A DNA stretch of 8,664 bases from Nitrososphaerales archaeon TH5895 (GTDB taxonomy: Archaea > Thermoproteota > Nitrososphaeria > Nitrososphaerales > Nitrososphaeraceae): contig JAATVS010000298.1 in assembly GCA_014523695.1 (NCBI GenBank), forward strand, positions 1 to 8,664, given 5' to 3'. The notes beneath the pieces were generated by a model. It had not been told where the DNA came from. It saw only the letters and a program-made list of their open reading frames with translations, and did no database searches. A program made the translations under genes and the position numbers. Of the stretch, positions 1 to 5,767 are shown piece by piece; the first letter of the stretch is position 1, and each line of letters begins with the position of its first letter.

Positions 1-40
1 CGACGACGGAGAGAACGAAGAGGGCGGAGGAAATAATTAG
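1..40 (+). CDS. Possible 3' end of an upstream gene (frame uncertain)
   Basis: The first 40 bases are purine- and GC-rich, unlike the AT-rich spacer that follows, and a terminator hairpin starts here. Three forward frames end close by: an acidic/Gly-rich tail (DDGENEEGGGNN) stopping with TAG at 38-40, an Arg-rich tail stopping with TAA at 34-36, and a frame ending EEIIREQLFNP with TAA at 60-62. The first fits the hairpin position best because it ends inside the left arm. The product cannot be identified from so few codons. Confidence 0.3.
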   Translation, partial: DDGENEEGGGNN

Positions 41-74
41 GGAGCAATTATTTAATCCCTAATTTTTTATTTTG
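35..74 (+). terminator. Hairpin plus T-tract terminator
   Basis: AATTAGGGA (35-43) pairs perfectly with TCCCTAATT (56-64) around a 12-nt loop, and is followed at once by a T-rich run to about 74. This is an intrinsic-type terminator for a gene entering from the left edge on the + strand. Confidence 0.6.
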
Positions 75-80
75 ATAACG

Positions 81-98
81 CAACTTAAATTTAAGTTG
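81..98. repeat. Perfect 18-bp AT-rich palindrome
   Basis: CAACTTAAATTTAAGTTG is its own reverse complement with no spacer. It lies between the terminator and the 3' end of the convergent secreted-protein gene. It could be a cruciform or a dimeric protein site; AT-rich DNA makes chance palindromes more likely. Confidence 0.5.
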
Positions 99-182
99 TA
101 AATTTTCTCTTCTTTAAAAAGACTATCAAAATATTAAAAATAATCTTAATTAAGAATACATAAATCTACTTAGTTGATTGTT

Positions 183-428
183 CTAGAAGTGGACCAAAGA
201 TCTTCCAAAATCTTCACCGCTAATGCTGATCACTTGAGCAGTGTCTGTCTTAATTTTATTAGCTTCTAACCAGATTACAATTATCTTTGGTTTGTCTGAC
301 TTTGTAGAATTGGTTGGATTGTTATCCTGGGCAGGTGCAACCATAGATTCATTGACAATAAAACCAATAATGGCTAGTGCAACTGGTATAATATGCCTGT
401 ACCTGATCTGAGTTTGCAATTATGTCAT
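183..428 (-). pseudogene. Small secreted protein gene with early stop and 3' frameshift
   Basis: The readable frame (183-419, TTG start) encodes 78 residues: a short basic N-terminus (RYRH), a hydrophobic signal segment (IIPVALAIIGFIV), a polar N/T/S/K linker, then a beta-like stretch (KPKIIVIWLEANKIK) ending at ISGEDFGRSLVHF. Two oddities suggest decay. The same frame has ATGs at 437 and 428, but TAA at 420-422 separates them from the rest; the reverse-strand TATA-like sequence at 451-458 lies about 27 nt before the ATG at 428, so that ATG is the better original start (CAA to TAA would explain the stop). At the 3' end, one extra T in the run near 200 would give FWKIFGPLLEQSTK, which looks more protein-like than the actual tail. 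Translation from TTG is still possible. Function is unknown; I associate this type of exported protein with soil Nitrososphaeria. Confidence 0.5.
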
Positions 429-523
429 ATTCAACATGCTATTTAGATACAATATATTCCCACCCACGATCCACATTACTAAAAGTATATAACTCTAGTA
501 ACAGAACTATTATCGTATAATGA

Positions 524-530
524 TTATATA
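524..530 (+). promoter_or_regulatory. Archaeal TATA box for the 553-810 gene
   Basis: TTATATA is centred about 26 nt upstream of the ATG at 553. This is the archaeal TATA-to-start distance, so the transcript would be leaderless or nearly so; no Shine-Dalgarno-like sequence is present. Confidence 0.5.
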
Positions 531-552
531 CTTTCATGAATAATAATTTATA

Positions 553-810
553 ATGAAAAATAGCGAAGCAAGCTCTCTTGGAACCTACTATGCAGATCAT
601 AGAGCTCCTGCTATTTTAAGTCAAAATAAAGACAGAGAAATTGGAAGAGTATTTGCAGAATACAAAGACAAATTGATAATAGTAGATGGCGAAGTCAAAA
701 AAGAACATGTATATTTAATTCCCAAGAATAAAGTAGATCTTTATGGTGATAAGAAAATTTATCTCAATGTATCAGAAAGCTCTTTGAAACAATTTGAGTT
801 TGGTATATAG
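553..810 (+). CDS. Small PRC-barrel/DUF2171-like protein
   Basis: Intact 85-residue protein, cytoplasmic (no signal or membrane segment). After a polar N-terminus (about 1-28), the rest is a run of short beta-strands typical of PRC-barrel-like domains: REIGRVFAEYKDKLIIVDG, then EVKKEHVYLIPKNKVDLY, then DKKIYLNVSESSLKQF. The pattern 'origin/identity of a parameter - strand - IPK - strand - NVSE' is what small PRC-barrel and DUF2171 proteins show; such proteins bind other proteins or RNA and have no known enzymatic role. The ATG is supported by the TATA box 26 nt upstream. It is divergent from the secreted-protein relic on the left. The family call is from pattern recognition, not a search. Confidence 0.7.
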   Translation: MKNSEASSLGTYYADHRAPAILSQNKDREIGRVFAEYKDKLIIVDGEVKKEHVYLIPKNKVDLYGDKKIYLNVSESSLKQFEFGI

Positions 811-944
811 TACGCTGAAGTATCTAATTAAAAATGTATTAGACTGTTAATGGAACTGCCGATGATTTTTTTGTTCCATGAGCGGCCATTGGGACGACCT
901 GCTCAGTGATTATGGGCCATCAACTATAAACCATAAGCTACCGT

Positions 945-1091
945 TCATTCCCAATAAAAGTCTGGTCCACTATAACTTAAGATTTGGTTACAATTTGGAC
1001 AGTTCTTCATTATGTCATCGTGGGCCTCGGATCTAAGAGTCTCTTCGTCTAGGGTGTGTAATACTTTTGATTGTTACCGTAATTGTTACAT
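945..1091 (-). pseudogene. Broken CxxC mini-protein gene
   Basis: Between the stop at 945-947 and about 1073 the minus strand encodes 42 well-formed residues: QSKVLHTLDEETLRSEAHDD, then IMKNCPNCNQILSYSGPDFYWE. The CPNC pair is half of a zinc ribbon/knuckle, and the aromatic tail looks like a genuine C-terminus. No usable start exists: the in-frame ATG at 1091 is followed immediately by TAA, with a second TAA at 1074-1076. The only internal ATG (1010) would leave 21 residues. Most likely a small metal-binding gene inactivated by nonsense changes. Function is unknown. Confidence 0.45.
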
Positions 1092-1260
1092 GTTGCCAAT
1101 GCTCGACTACTTACTACCACTTTACGCTCATTTGCTATTAATCATCGTTACTTGTTCTGACTGACAATGGAGTGCACAAAATGCTTCCCTAGATGGATTC
1201 TCAAAGATGTCAAAATAATTGTCAAGATTCTTTGTCAACCAGTGTCAATATAGAAAGAGC

Positions 1261-1662
1261 TTACTTGTTTGTTCCACTCATTTCTAAACCCAGATCACTG
1301 ATTATTTCTTTCATCGTCTTCTTCTCCACTTGTAAAGCCACTGACTTGCTCCGAACTAATTCTGGCACTTTAACTTCTGGGACGAATATTTCTAAAAAGT
1401 GAGCGACTTCGGATAACGGCTTCTCGGCCATATTTATAGTAAAAATTGCAGTATCGATGTTTTGCTTTACTTTGTCAATGAACTCATCTATCTCAGACAT
1501 TTCTCTGGAGCTGTCTGGTGTTGGCTTATAAATCTCTCCGAGATAACTGCAATCAGTTTCTTTCTGGTTTGGTCCCAACTGTATGCAAATGCACCCCGGG
1601 GGACCAGAGCCAACTCCATGATTACCCGATTCACATATAAAGTTCTGATTACTCATTTCCAT
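1261..1662 (-). CDS. Cys/Gly-rich hypothetical protein, second gene of zinc-finger unit
   Basis: Intact 133-residue protein that I do not recognise. The N-terminal third (about 8-45) is rich in Cys, His, Gly and Pro: C10, H15, C24, C26 and C38, with HGVGSGPPGCICIQLG in the middle. This could be a metal-binding knuckle or a structural loop. From about 54 the protein is charged and predicted helical (SEIDEFIDKVKQNIDTAIF and QVEKKTMKEIISDLGLEM), with a hydrophobic EIFVPEVKVPELV segment between. There is no signal peptide. Start choices are ATG 1662 (MEMSNQNF) or ATG 1656 (MSNQNF); neither has a Shine-Dalgarno site. It lies 24 nt downstream of the C2H2 gene on the same strand with no obvious promoter between, so co-transcription is likely. 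Confidence 0.65.
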   Translation of the reverse strand: MEMSNQNFICESGNHGVGSGPPGCICIQLGPNQKETDCSYLGEIYKPTPDSSREMSEIDEFIDKVKQNIDTAIFTINMAEKPLSEVAHFLEIFVPEVKVPELVRSKSVALQVEKKTMKEIISDLGLEMSGTNK

Positions 1663-1686
1663 AGAAAAACAGAAAAGTTACACGAA

Positions 1687-1824
1687 TTAATGCTGTGTGC
1701 TTTCATGTTCTTTCAATTCTTGGCGTGAATTGAATTCTTGACCACAGTCAGCGCATGAGAAAGATGCATCTACATCAGTACTCGTTTCATCATTCTTACC
1801 GCCATGATCTAATCTATCGCTCAT
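1687..1824 (-). CDS. Single C2H2 zinc-finger mini-protein
   Basis: A 45-residue ORF from ATG at 1824 to TAA at 1687-1689. It has a polar, acidic N-terminus (MSDRLDHGGKNDETSTDVDA) and then one classical C2H2 finger: C24-x2-C27-x12-H40-x4-H45, with the expected hydrophobic core F22, F31 and L37. The protein ends on the last zinc-ligand histidine. One finger alone rarely gives specific DNA binding, so it may act in a complex, dimerise, or bind protein. Such one-finger proteins recur in Nitrososphaeria as I know them. It precedes the 133-aa Cys-rich gene by 24 nt in what looks like an operon. Confidence 0.75.
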   Translation of the reverse strand: MSDRLDHGGKNDETSTDVDASFSCADCGQEFNSRQELKEHESTQH

Positions 1825-1843
1825 ACTGTATTTATATGAACAA

Positions 1844-1852
1844 ATTATTTAA
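1844..1852 (-). promoter_or_regulatory. Possible TATA box for the zinc-finger unit
   Basis: Reading on the minus strand, TTAAATAAT is centred about 24 nt before the ATG at 1824. It is a reasonable TATA element for a near-leaderless transcript carrying both downstream genes. AT-rich context limits confidence. Confidence 0.35.
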
Positions 1853-2013
1853 TGATATGCTATACTCATATTGATTAATATGACTGAAATCTAAACAAAA
1901 TACAATTGTAGTTAACATCTTATTTTTCTATTTTTAGAAAATTTAAGCACTAAACTAAATCAGATTTATATTCCATTTGATAAAGTTAACATATTATTAT
2001 ATTCAATTTTCCC

Positions 2014-2106
2014 ATGAACTATGAAATATCTGAGCGTGTCGTCAATAAGAAATGCGTTCTACGCATAGACACCAGTAGTTATGTCATATACCGTGAATGG
2101 GTATGA
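2014..2106 (+). CDS. Candidate 30-aa micro-protein
   Basis: ATG at 2014 to TGA at 2104-2106. The peptide MNYEISERVVNKKCVLRIDT continues SSYVIYREWV; it alternates charged and hydrophobic residues like two beta strands and is less AT-biased than the flanks. AT-rich TATA-like sequence lies about 15-25 nt upstream. No family recognised; an ORF this short can arise by chance. Confidence 0.28.
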   Translation: MNYEISERVVNKKCVLRIDTSSYVIYREWV

Positions 2107-2171
2107 CTGCCAGATACTTTTTCGGAATAGATATATCAAATAATATTACAATTATGTTACCAATTTGAAAT

Positions 2172-2188
2172 ATAAAAAAAGAAAGAGA
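2172..2188 (-). terminator. T-rich terminator of the secreted-protein gene
   Basis: On the minus strand, about 15 nt after the TAA at 2202-2204, the sequence reads CTCTTTCTTTTTTTATA. Poly-T tracts of this kind end archaeal transcripts without a stable hairpin, and none is visible here. Confidence 0.5.
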
Positions 2189-2201
2189 TGTTGATTTGTT
2201 C

Positions 2202-2447
2202 TTAATCTGCGCTTTGGAAGCCGTCTAATGCTACTGCGTTTTCTTCGCCCTGAACTTGTGAGCCGATGTTTTGGCAGAAGACATCCAATGGTAATTCACC
2301 ATTTCCACAAGCGTTTGCTTGTGATATTGCTTGGTTCTTTTCATACTTCTTCTTACCATCTGCAAATGCACTGTCTGTTGCGAAAGCTGTTGCTCCAATG
2401 AGCATTACTGCCATTGCTGCTACAATTACCATATATTTGGTATTCAT
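2202..2447 (-). CDS. Small secreted protein with signal peptide and two cysteines
   Basis: An 81-residue protein read from ATG 2447 (MNTKYMVIVAAMAVML). Residues 1-29 form a clear Sec-type signal peptide: short basic start, hydrophobic core, small-residue ending (DSAFA before DGKKKYEK). The mature part is about 52 residues, polar, with two cysteines (ACGNG and VFCQN) that could form a disulfide outside the cell, and an acidic tail (GEENAVALDGFQSAD). An in-frame ATG at 2459 would add four residues, but the TATA-like box at 2471-2480 fits 2447 better. I recognise this type of short exported protein from Nitrososphaera/Nitrosocosmicus-like archaea. Its role is unknown; abundance, position and cell-surface location would suggest envelope or matrix, but that is inference. 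Confidence 0.75.
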   Translation of the reverse strand: MNTKYMVIVAAMAVMLIGATAFATDSAFADGKKKYEKNQAISQANACGNGELPLDVFCQNIGSQVQGEENAVALDGFQSAD

Positions 2448-2470
2448 TTCTGATAACATGAAAGTGAATT

Positions 2471-2480
2471 TAGTTTATCT
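2471..2480 (-). promoter_or_regulatory. Possible TATA box for the secreted-protein gene
   Basis: Minus-strand AGATAAACTA is centred about 28 nt upstream of the ATG at 2447 but only about 16 nt before the alternative ATG at 2459, which is why the shorter protein is preferred. Confidence 0.35.
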
Positions 2481-2757
2481 GCATTAGGCAATATCAGGCT
2501 CTTACTAATATCTGATATTTTTTCTATTGGATCTAAGAGAGGTTCAGCACATAGCCAAACATTCCTCATCTGACCAAGCTCGCTTGAATGGCATGGTCTT
2601 TTAGTACGTGTTGGTTCATCTCACCAACCACTGAGACCGTACCATCTACTGCACCGAAGTTCTGTTCTTGAATTATTTATTCTAGCAAATTACACTTATT
2701 GCAAATGCAATATTCCTAAAATATTGTCCCAATAAGAGAGACAGGTGTTACCATGCA

Positions 2758-2892
2758 ATGGCTAATGATACTTCTGCAAGACCCCATGAACTTCTAAATC
2801 TTAGAATAAAGGACATTATCTTCAAGACGTCCGAATCAGGAGTGCAATATGCTGAAATACAAGTGTCAGGCAACATTCCAGGTCCCTTTTGA
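2758..2892 (+). CDS. Candidate 44-aa hypothetical protein
   Basis: ATG at 2758 to TGA at 2890-2892. The peptide runs MANDTSARPHELLNLRIKDI, then IFKTSESGVQYAEIQVSGNIPGPF in two pieces of helix-like and strand-like character. It has balanced composition and no low-complexity bias, so it reads like a real small protein or the head of a longer one cut at the TGA. It is convergent with the decayed HTH gene and slightly overlaps its tail. No family is recognised and no strong promoter is visible. Confidence 0.33.
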   Translation: MANDTSARPHELLNLRIKDIIFKTSESGVQYAEIQVSGNIPGPF

Positions 2893-3344
2893 CGACATCT
2901 AATTCAGATTGTCTTGCGCGCAACTGATTTACTACATTATATTTCTGTGCGCGCAAATTGTTTATTTCATCCTATAGATTTTCTCTTTGACTTGCGAGTT
3001 CTCTAACCTGAGATCGGAGAAAGTTGATCCGGTATTCCAGGATTAATTCGTCATGGATAGATGTCACTGAAGGAGACTTAATCTTATTCGAGGCCAGATT
3101 AATGAACCGAGTTACATCTTAACGACAAATGTACTATAGATGCAATCTTTCGATAGGAAAATCCTTGATTGTGAAGTTCAAGAACCTGCAGTTTCTTTGT
3201 TTTCCTCCTGTCTGAACGTATCTCTGACATAATTTCTTGTTTATCCAATATCTGAACTACAATATGAGGCCCTTTACAATATAGCAACATATTTTGAAAA
3301 GATCTCAAAGAATTCATTTCCAAATAAGAACTTATAATATACAT
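2870..3344 (-). pseudogene. Decayed HTH/coiled-coil regulator, copy 1
   Basis: From ATG 3344 the frame encodes about 76 residues including an HTH segment (RRKTKKLQVLELHNQGFSYR, KIASIVHLSLR; a helix-turn-helix of the sigma-region-4/homeodomain-like type) and then runs into a stop at 3099-3101. Shifting frame at about 3118 restores the rest: DVTRFINLASNKIKS, PSVTSIHDELILEYRINFLR, SQVRELASQRENL, a TAG codon, then DEINNLRAQKYNVVNQLRAR and QSELDVVKRDLECC, a coiled coil. A lost GA dinucleotide in AAGAGATG would explain the shift, so the gene carries at least one frameshift and one nonsense codon. The copy at 6046-6440 shows the same domain order and confirms the reading. An intact version would be about 155-160 residues: DNA-binding head, coiled-coil tail for oligomerisation. 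It is divergent from the sugar dehydrogenase; any regulatory link is speculative. Confidence 0.7.
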
Positions 3345-3405
3345 GTAAAGAAAAAAACTATTACTGTTTATTTATTCAGTCCATCATCAATCACTTAAAT
3401 TTAAT

Positions 3406-4827
3406 ATGATAGTGATGAATATCCTTTTTATATTACATCATAGTAACGAGTTATCAGTGTATATGCAAGATTTGAATAAAAATGATAAAGCTTTCTCCCT
3501 TATAGTTTTGTCATTATTCGTTTATTTTTCATCGTGTATGTATATGCCGTTAATCGCCTCGGATGAACTAATTACCCCAAGATTTGATGACCTTAGTCTT
3601 CGTGCTGATCTCATTACAGATGGATTGTCTTCGCCAACGAGTATGGCGTTCATTGACAGCCAGAATATCTTGGTTTTAGAAAAGAACAGCGGCGAAGTTC
3701 GTTTAATTTCTAATGGAGTACTCCAAGACGAACCGATACTAAAACTTGAAATCGATTCTACTACACCTACATGTTGTCGCGGCCTCTTGGGTATTGAAAT
3801 AATGAATGAAAATGTGAATAATGATAATATAACACACGTATTTCTGTATTTGACTGAACCTACGATAAGATCTAGAGTGGAGGTTGATGAAGTGGGAGCA
3901 GACAATAATAATAATGATGATGATGATAATGATGATAGTACTGAGATCCGAAATCGAGTTTATAAATATCAATGGAATGGCAAAAATCTGGTCGACCAGA
4001 AGATGATACTGGATTTGCCAGCAGAACCTGGACCAAATCATCCAGGCGGTAAACTCGTATTGGGAAAAGATGGGTATTTGTATACCGTCATAGGTGATCT
4101 CAATAATAATGGCAAATTACAAAACTTTGGGGATGGACCAGACCCTACAGATAGCTCAGTCATACTACGCATCGATCCAGCAAATGGATCTGCGCCTTTA
4201 GATAATCCGTTTTCAAGAAATCAATATCAAAATACAAGTCAGATAGAAAAATACTATGCTTATGGTATTAGGAATAGTTTTGGGCTAGCCATTGACCCAA
4301 AGACAGGAATATTGTGGGATGAAGAAAATGGTGACAGGGATTATGACGAGATCAATATCATTTATCCTGGCTTCAATAGTGGATGGGAAAAACTAATGGG
4401 ACCCATGAATAGGAGCGACGTTTCCATTGAGGATTTAGTTATGCTAGATGGCTCTCGTTATGGTGATCCTGTATTTAATTGGAGTCCGTCATTGGGGGTA
4501 ACAGATATTGAATTTTTGAATTCCACGAAGCTTGGCAATAAATATGCTTACAACATTTTCGTTGGAGACATAACTTATGGAAATCTGTATTTCTTGGAAG
4601 TAAATCAAAACAGAACAGGTATATCATTTCAAAATTATTTAGGTGGTGGTCTTGAGGATCTTGTAGCAGATAATGAAAAGGAGTTAGCTGCAATTACGCT
4701 CGGAACCGGCTTTGGGGGCATCACTGATATTGAAACCGGTCCTGATGGATCACTGTATATTCTCACTTTTGACCAAGAATCGGACGGGGACGGTAAGATA
4801 TACAAAATAGATTCAGCAAGTTTGTGA
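3406..4827 (+). CDS. Exported PQQ-dependent glucose/sorbosone-type dehydrogenase
   Basis: Intact 473-residue protein of the soluble aldose dehydrogenase/glucose-sorbosone dehydrogenase family (six-bladed beta-propeller): it would oxidise a sugar or related alcohol with PQQ and Ca2+ outside the cytoplasm, electron acceptor unknown. Family marks in order: the LSSPTSMAF opening blade (74-82), CCRGLLGIEI (123-132), NHPGGKLVLGKDGYLYTVIGD (211-231, with H212 at the catalytic-His position), YAYGIRNSFGLAIDP (284-298, R289), ENGDRDYDEIN (307-317, Ca/PQQ-site loop), and the closing TDIETGPDGSLYIL (440-453). A hydrophobic signal segment lies at 30-51, so the start may be ATG 3463 (MQDLNKNDKAF), giving a standard signal peptide; a TATA-like TTTATATTA at 3427-3435 supports that. 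Unusual: an Asp/Asn tract at 166-177 in a surface loop, coded by AAT/GAT repeats. No PQQ biosynthesis gene is in the window. Convergence or operon partners: none. Confidence 0.9.
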   Translation: MIVMNILFILHHSNELSVYMQDLNKNDKAFSLIVLSLFVYFSSCMYMPLIASDELITPRFDDLSLRADLITDGLSSPTSMAFIDSQNILVLEKNSGEVRLISNGVLQDEPILKLEIDSTTPTCCRGLLGIEIMNENVNNDNITHVFLYLTEPTIRSRVEVDEVGADNNNNDDDDNDDSTEIRNRVYKYQWNGKNLVDQKMILDLPAEPGPNHPGGKLVLGKDGYLYTVIGDLNNNGKLQNFGDGPDPTDSSVILRIDPANGSAPLDNPFSRNQYQNTSQIEKYYAYGIRNSFGLAIDPKTGILWDEENGDRDYDEINIIYPGFNSGWEKLMGPMNRSDVSIEDLVMLDGSRYGDPVFNWSPSLGVTDIEFLNSTKLGNKYAYNIFVGDITYGNLYFLEVNQNRTGISFQNYLGGGLEDLVADNEKELAAITLGTGFGGITDIETGPDGSLYILTFDQESDGDGKIYKIDSASL

Positions 4828-4849
4828 AGCGTGGTTTCGCACAAGTTTT
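4822..4849 (+). terminator. Weak hairpin at the dehydrogenase 3' end
   Basis: TTGTG (4822-4826) pairs with CACAA (4840-4844), the left arm overlapping the stop codon, followed by a short GTTTTG. The stem is only 5 bp and the T-run is short, so this is tentative. Confidence 0.25.
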
Positions 4850-5113
4850 GCTAATCCCAGTTTGATAGTCAGTTACATGAGCACCATCTAATGTCGACTA
4901 TTGCTAATGAGCACTACTAGTACTAACCATTTTGCGTGCGTCAACATCCACTCCAATTTAAGTACGTTGGATATAGATATAGTTTATAGTATGACGCGGC
5001 TTTTTATAATGCACAGAATAACATAGTGAATTTCAATAATAATTCTTCAAAACATCGTTGTTCAGTCATCTAATTTCCATCATTAGAGTACTCTACATTC
5101 GTTTTAGTGGATT

Positions 5114-5272
5114 ATGATCCAACGTCGATTGTAAAGTTTCCCGTCAAGATGTTATTATTGTAATGAAAGTGATTTTGGTTCAGTCGATGAATATGAACGC
5201 CATGTAGTAGCAAGACACCTACCCGGTTATCCATTCCATCTAATGTCAAACCAACATTTCAAAAGATTGTAG
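5114..5272 (+). pseudogene. Broken C2H2-like zinc-finger gene
   Basis: One frame from ATG 5114 to TAG 5270-5272 reads MIQRRL, a TAA stop (5132-5134), then SFPSRCYYCNESDFGSVDEY, ERHVVARHLPGYPF and a short tail. CYYC...DEYERHVVARH is a C-x2-C...H-x4-H finger, with the xEYERHVVxRH signature I associate with small zinc-finger proteins of ammonia-oxidising archaea. The in-frame TAA removes the only ATG start, and a frame change after PGYP would continue as IPSNVKPTFQKIVDDT, which resembles the relic at 5768-5852 (IPSKPKTNISK, ILEDTKAKKENL). It therefore carries at least a nonsense codon and probably a 3' frameshift. Unlike the intact 45-aa finger at 1687-1824, the spacing and tail differ, so it is another family. 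Confidence 0.55.
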
Positions 5273-5432
5273 ACGACACCTAAACTAAGACTAACTATCT
5301 TGGCCTTTGGAGTTAACTTAGAGTGGAAGTGCTCGAGTCTAAAGCTCAGTTAATTCAGTTAATTCAAGAAAATTCCGAAAAACACAGTCGATAATTAATA
5401 TTTTGTATATTCTTTGGCTTGGATCGAAAATC

Positions 5433-5458
5433 CGCATGAAATATTTAAATAACATGCG
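5433..5458 (+). promoter_or_regulatory. TATA box framed by an inverted repeat (candidate operator)
   Basis: ATATTTAAAT (5441-5450) is centred about 28 nt before the ATG at 5474, the archaeal TATA position for a leaderless mRNA. Perfect 6-bp inverted half-sites CGCATG (5433-5438) and CATGCG (5453-5458) flank it symmetrically with 14 bp between. Half-site centres are 20 bp apart, about two helical turns, so a dimeric regulator bound here would sit on one face of the DNA and compete with TBP/TFB. Confidence 0.5.
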
Positions 5459-5473
5459 TAAGATTTTGGATGT

Positions 5474-5665
5474 ATGGGTAAGATAAAGAAAGGTGCTGAA
5501 TATGCTGGACATGATGTGAAGAAAGGTGCTGAATATGCTGGACATGATGTGAAGAAAGGTGCTGAATATGCTGGACATGATGTGAAGAAAGGTGCTGAAT
5601 ATGCTGGACATGATGTGAAGAAAGGTGCAAAGTCTGTATTTAATAAAATGAAAAAAGCTCTATAG
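5474..5665 (+). CDS. Amphipathic 11-residue-repeat protein
   Basis: A 63-residue protein: MGKI, four identical copies of KKGAEYAGHDV (residues 5-48), then KKGAKSVFNKMKKAL. Lys-rich, Ala/Gly-rich 11-mers resemble the repeats of LEA-like and other stress-related amphipathic helices, which fold on drying or on contact with membranes or nucleic acid; that role is inferred from composition only. There is no signal peptide. The plus strand is chosen because of the ATG, the basic non-repeat tail and the TATA/operator-like region upstream; the reverse strand is also open only because the 33-bp unit has no stops in most frames. It lies between two related zinc-finger-tail relics, in a transfer-prone neighbourhood. 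Confidence 0.7.
   Translation: MGKIKKGAEYAGHDVKKGAEYAGHDVKKGAEYAGHDVKKGAEYAGHDVKKGAKSVFNKMKKAL
5486..5628. repeat. Perfect 33-bp tandem repeat, 4.3 copies
   Basis: Units at 5486-5518, 5519-5551, 5552-5584 and 5585-5617 are identical to the base, followed by an 11-base partial copy (5618-5628). Unit length is a multiple of three, so copy-number change keeps the reading frame. Zero divergence implies recent expansion or homogenisation. Confidence 0.95.
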
Positions 5666-5767
5666 CGACCTGAACGAGCACGGAGGAAAGGAGAGAGTCT
5701 CACCCTAATCAAATGGTGCTGGGGCATCGGGCTGTATTGGTTGGCTATCGAGCGATACATAAATGAC

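Larger units (their letters stand above)
1825..2201. other. Intergenic region, mostly AT-rich, one candidate micro-ORF
   Basis: About 377 bases between the zinc-finger unit (left, minus) and the 3' end of the secreted-protein gene (right, minus). It holds the zinc-finger promoter at its left end, a 30-codon candidate ORF at 2014-2106, a small inverted repeat (ATGCGT 2052-2057 / ACGCAT 2061-2066) inside that ORF, and the T-rich terminator of the right-hand gene. Nothing else is supported. Confidence 0.6.

Noticed and set aside
855..938. Minus-strand fragment reading TEQVVPMAAHGTKKSSAVPL
   Set aside because: About 26 codons with no start and an upstream TGA; possibly a gene tail, but too short to support.
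2566..2676. Minus-strand fragment reading FGAVDGTVSVVGEMNQ and DHAIQASLVR
   Set aside because: Protein-like, but only about 35 codons with no start and an upstream stop; no link to the adjacent secreted-protein gene could be shown.
3522..4041. Minus-strand ORFs inside the sugar dehydrogenase
   Set aside because: Antisense shadows, including an Ile run that is the complement of the Asp/Asn microsatellite; the plus-strand frame is a recognised family.
420..5134. Alternative genetic code (TAA read as Gln)
   Set aside because: The reading would give sensible N-termini at three loci, but TAA also ends intact genes here (2202, 1261, 1687, 7818), so simple nonsense mutation is more economical.
4884..5247. 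Repeated 12-mer CCATCTAATGTC at 4884 and 5236
   Set aside because: A single 12-mer repeat is expected by chance in 8.7 kb of AT-biased DNA, and the flanks do not match.
5486..5628. CRISPR array
   Set aside because: The repeats are directly tandem with no spacers and lie in one open reading frame.
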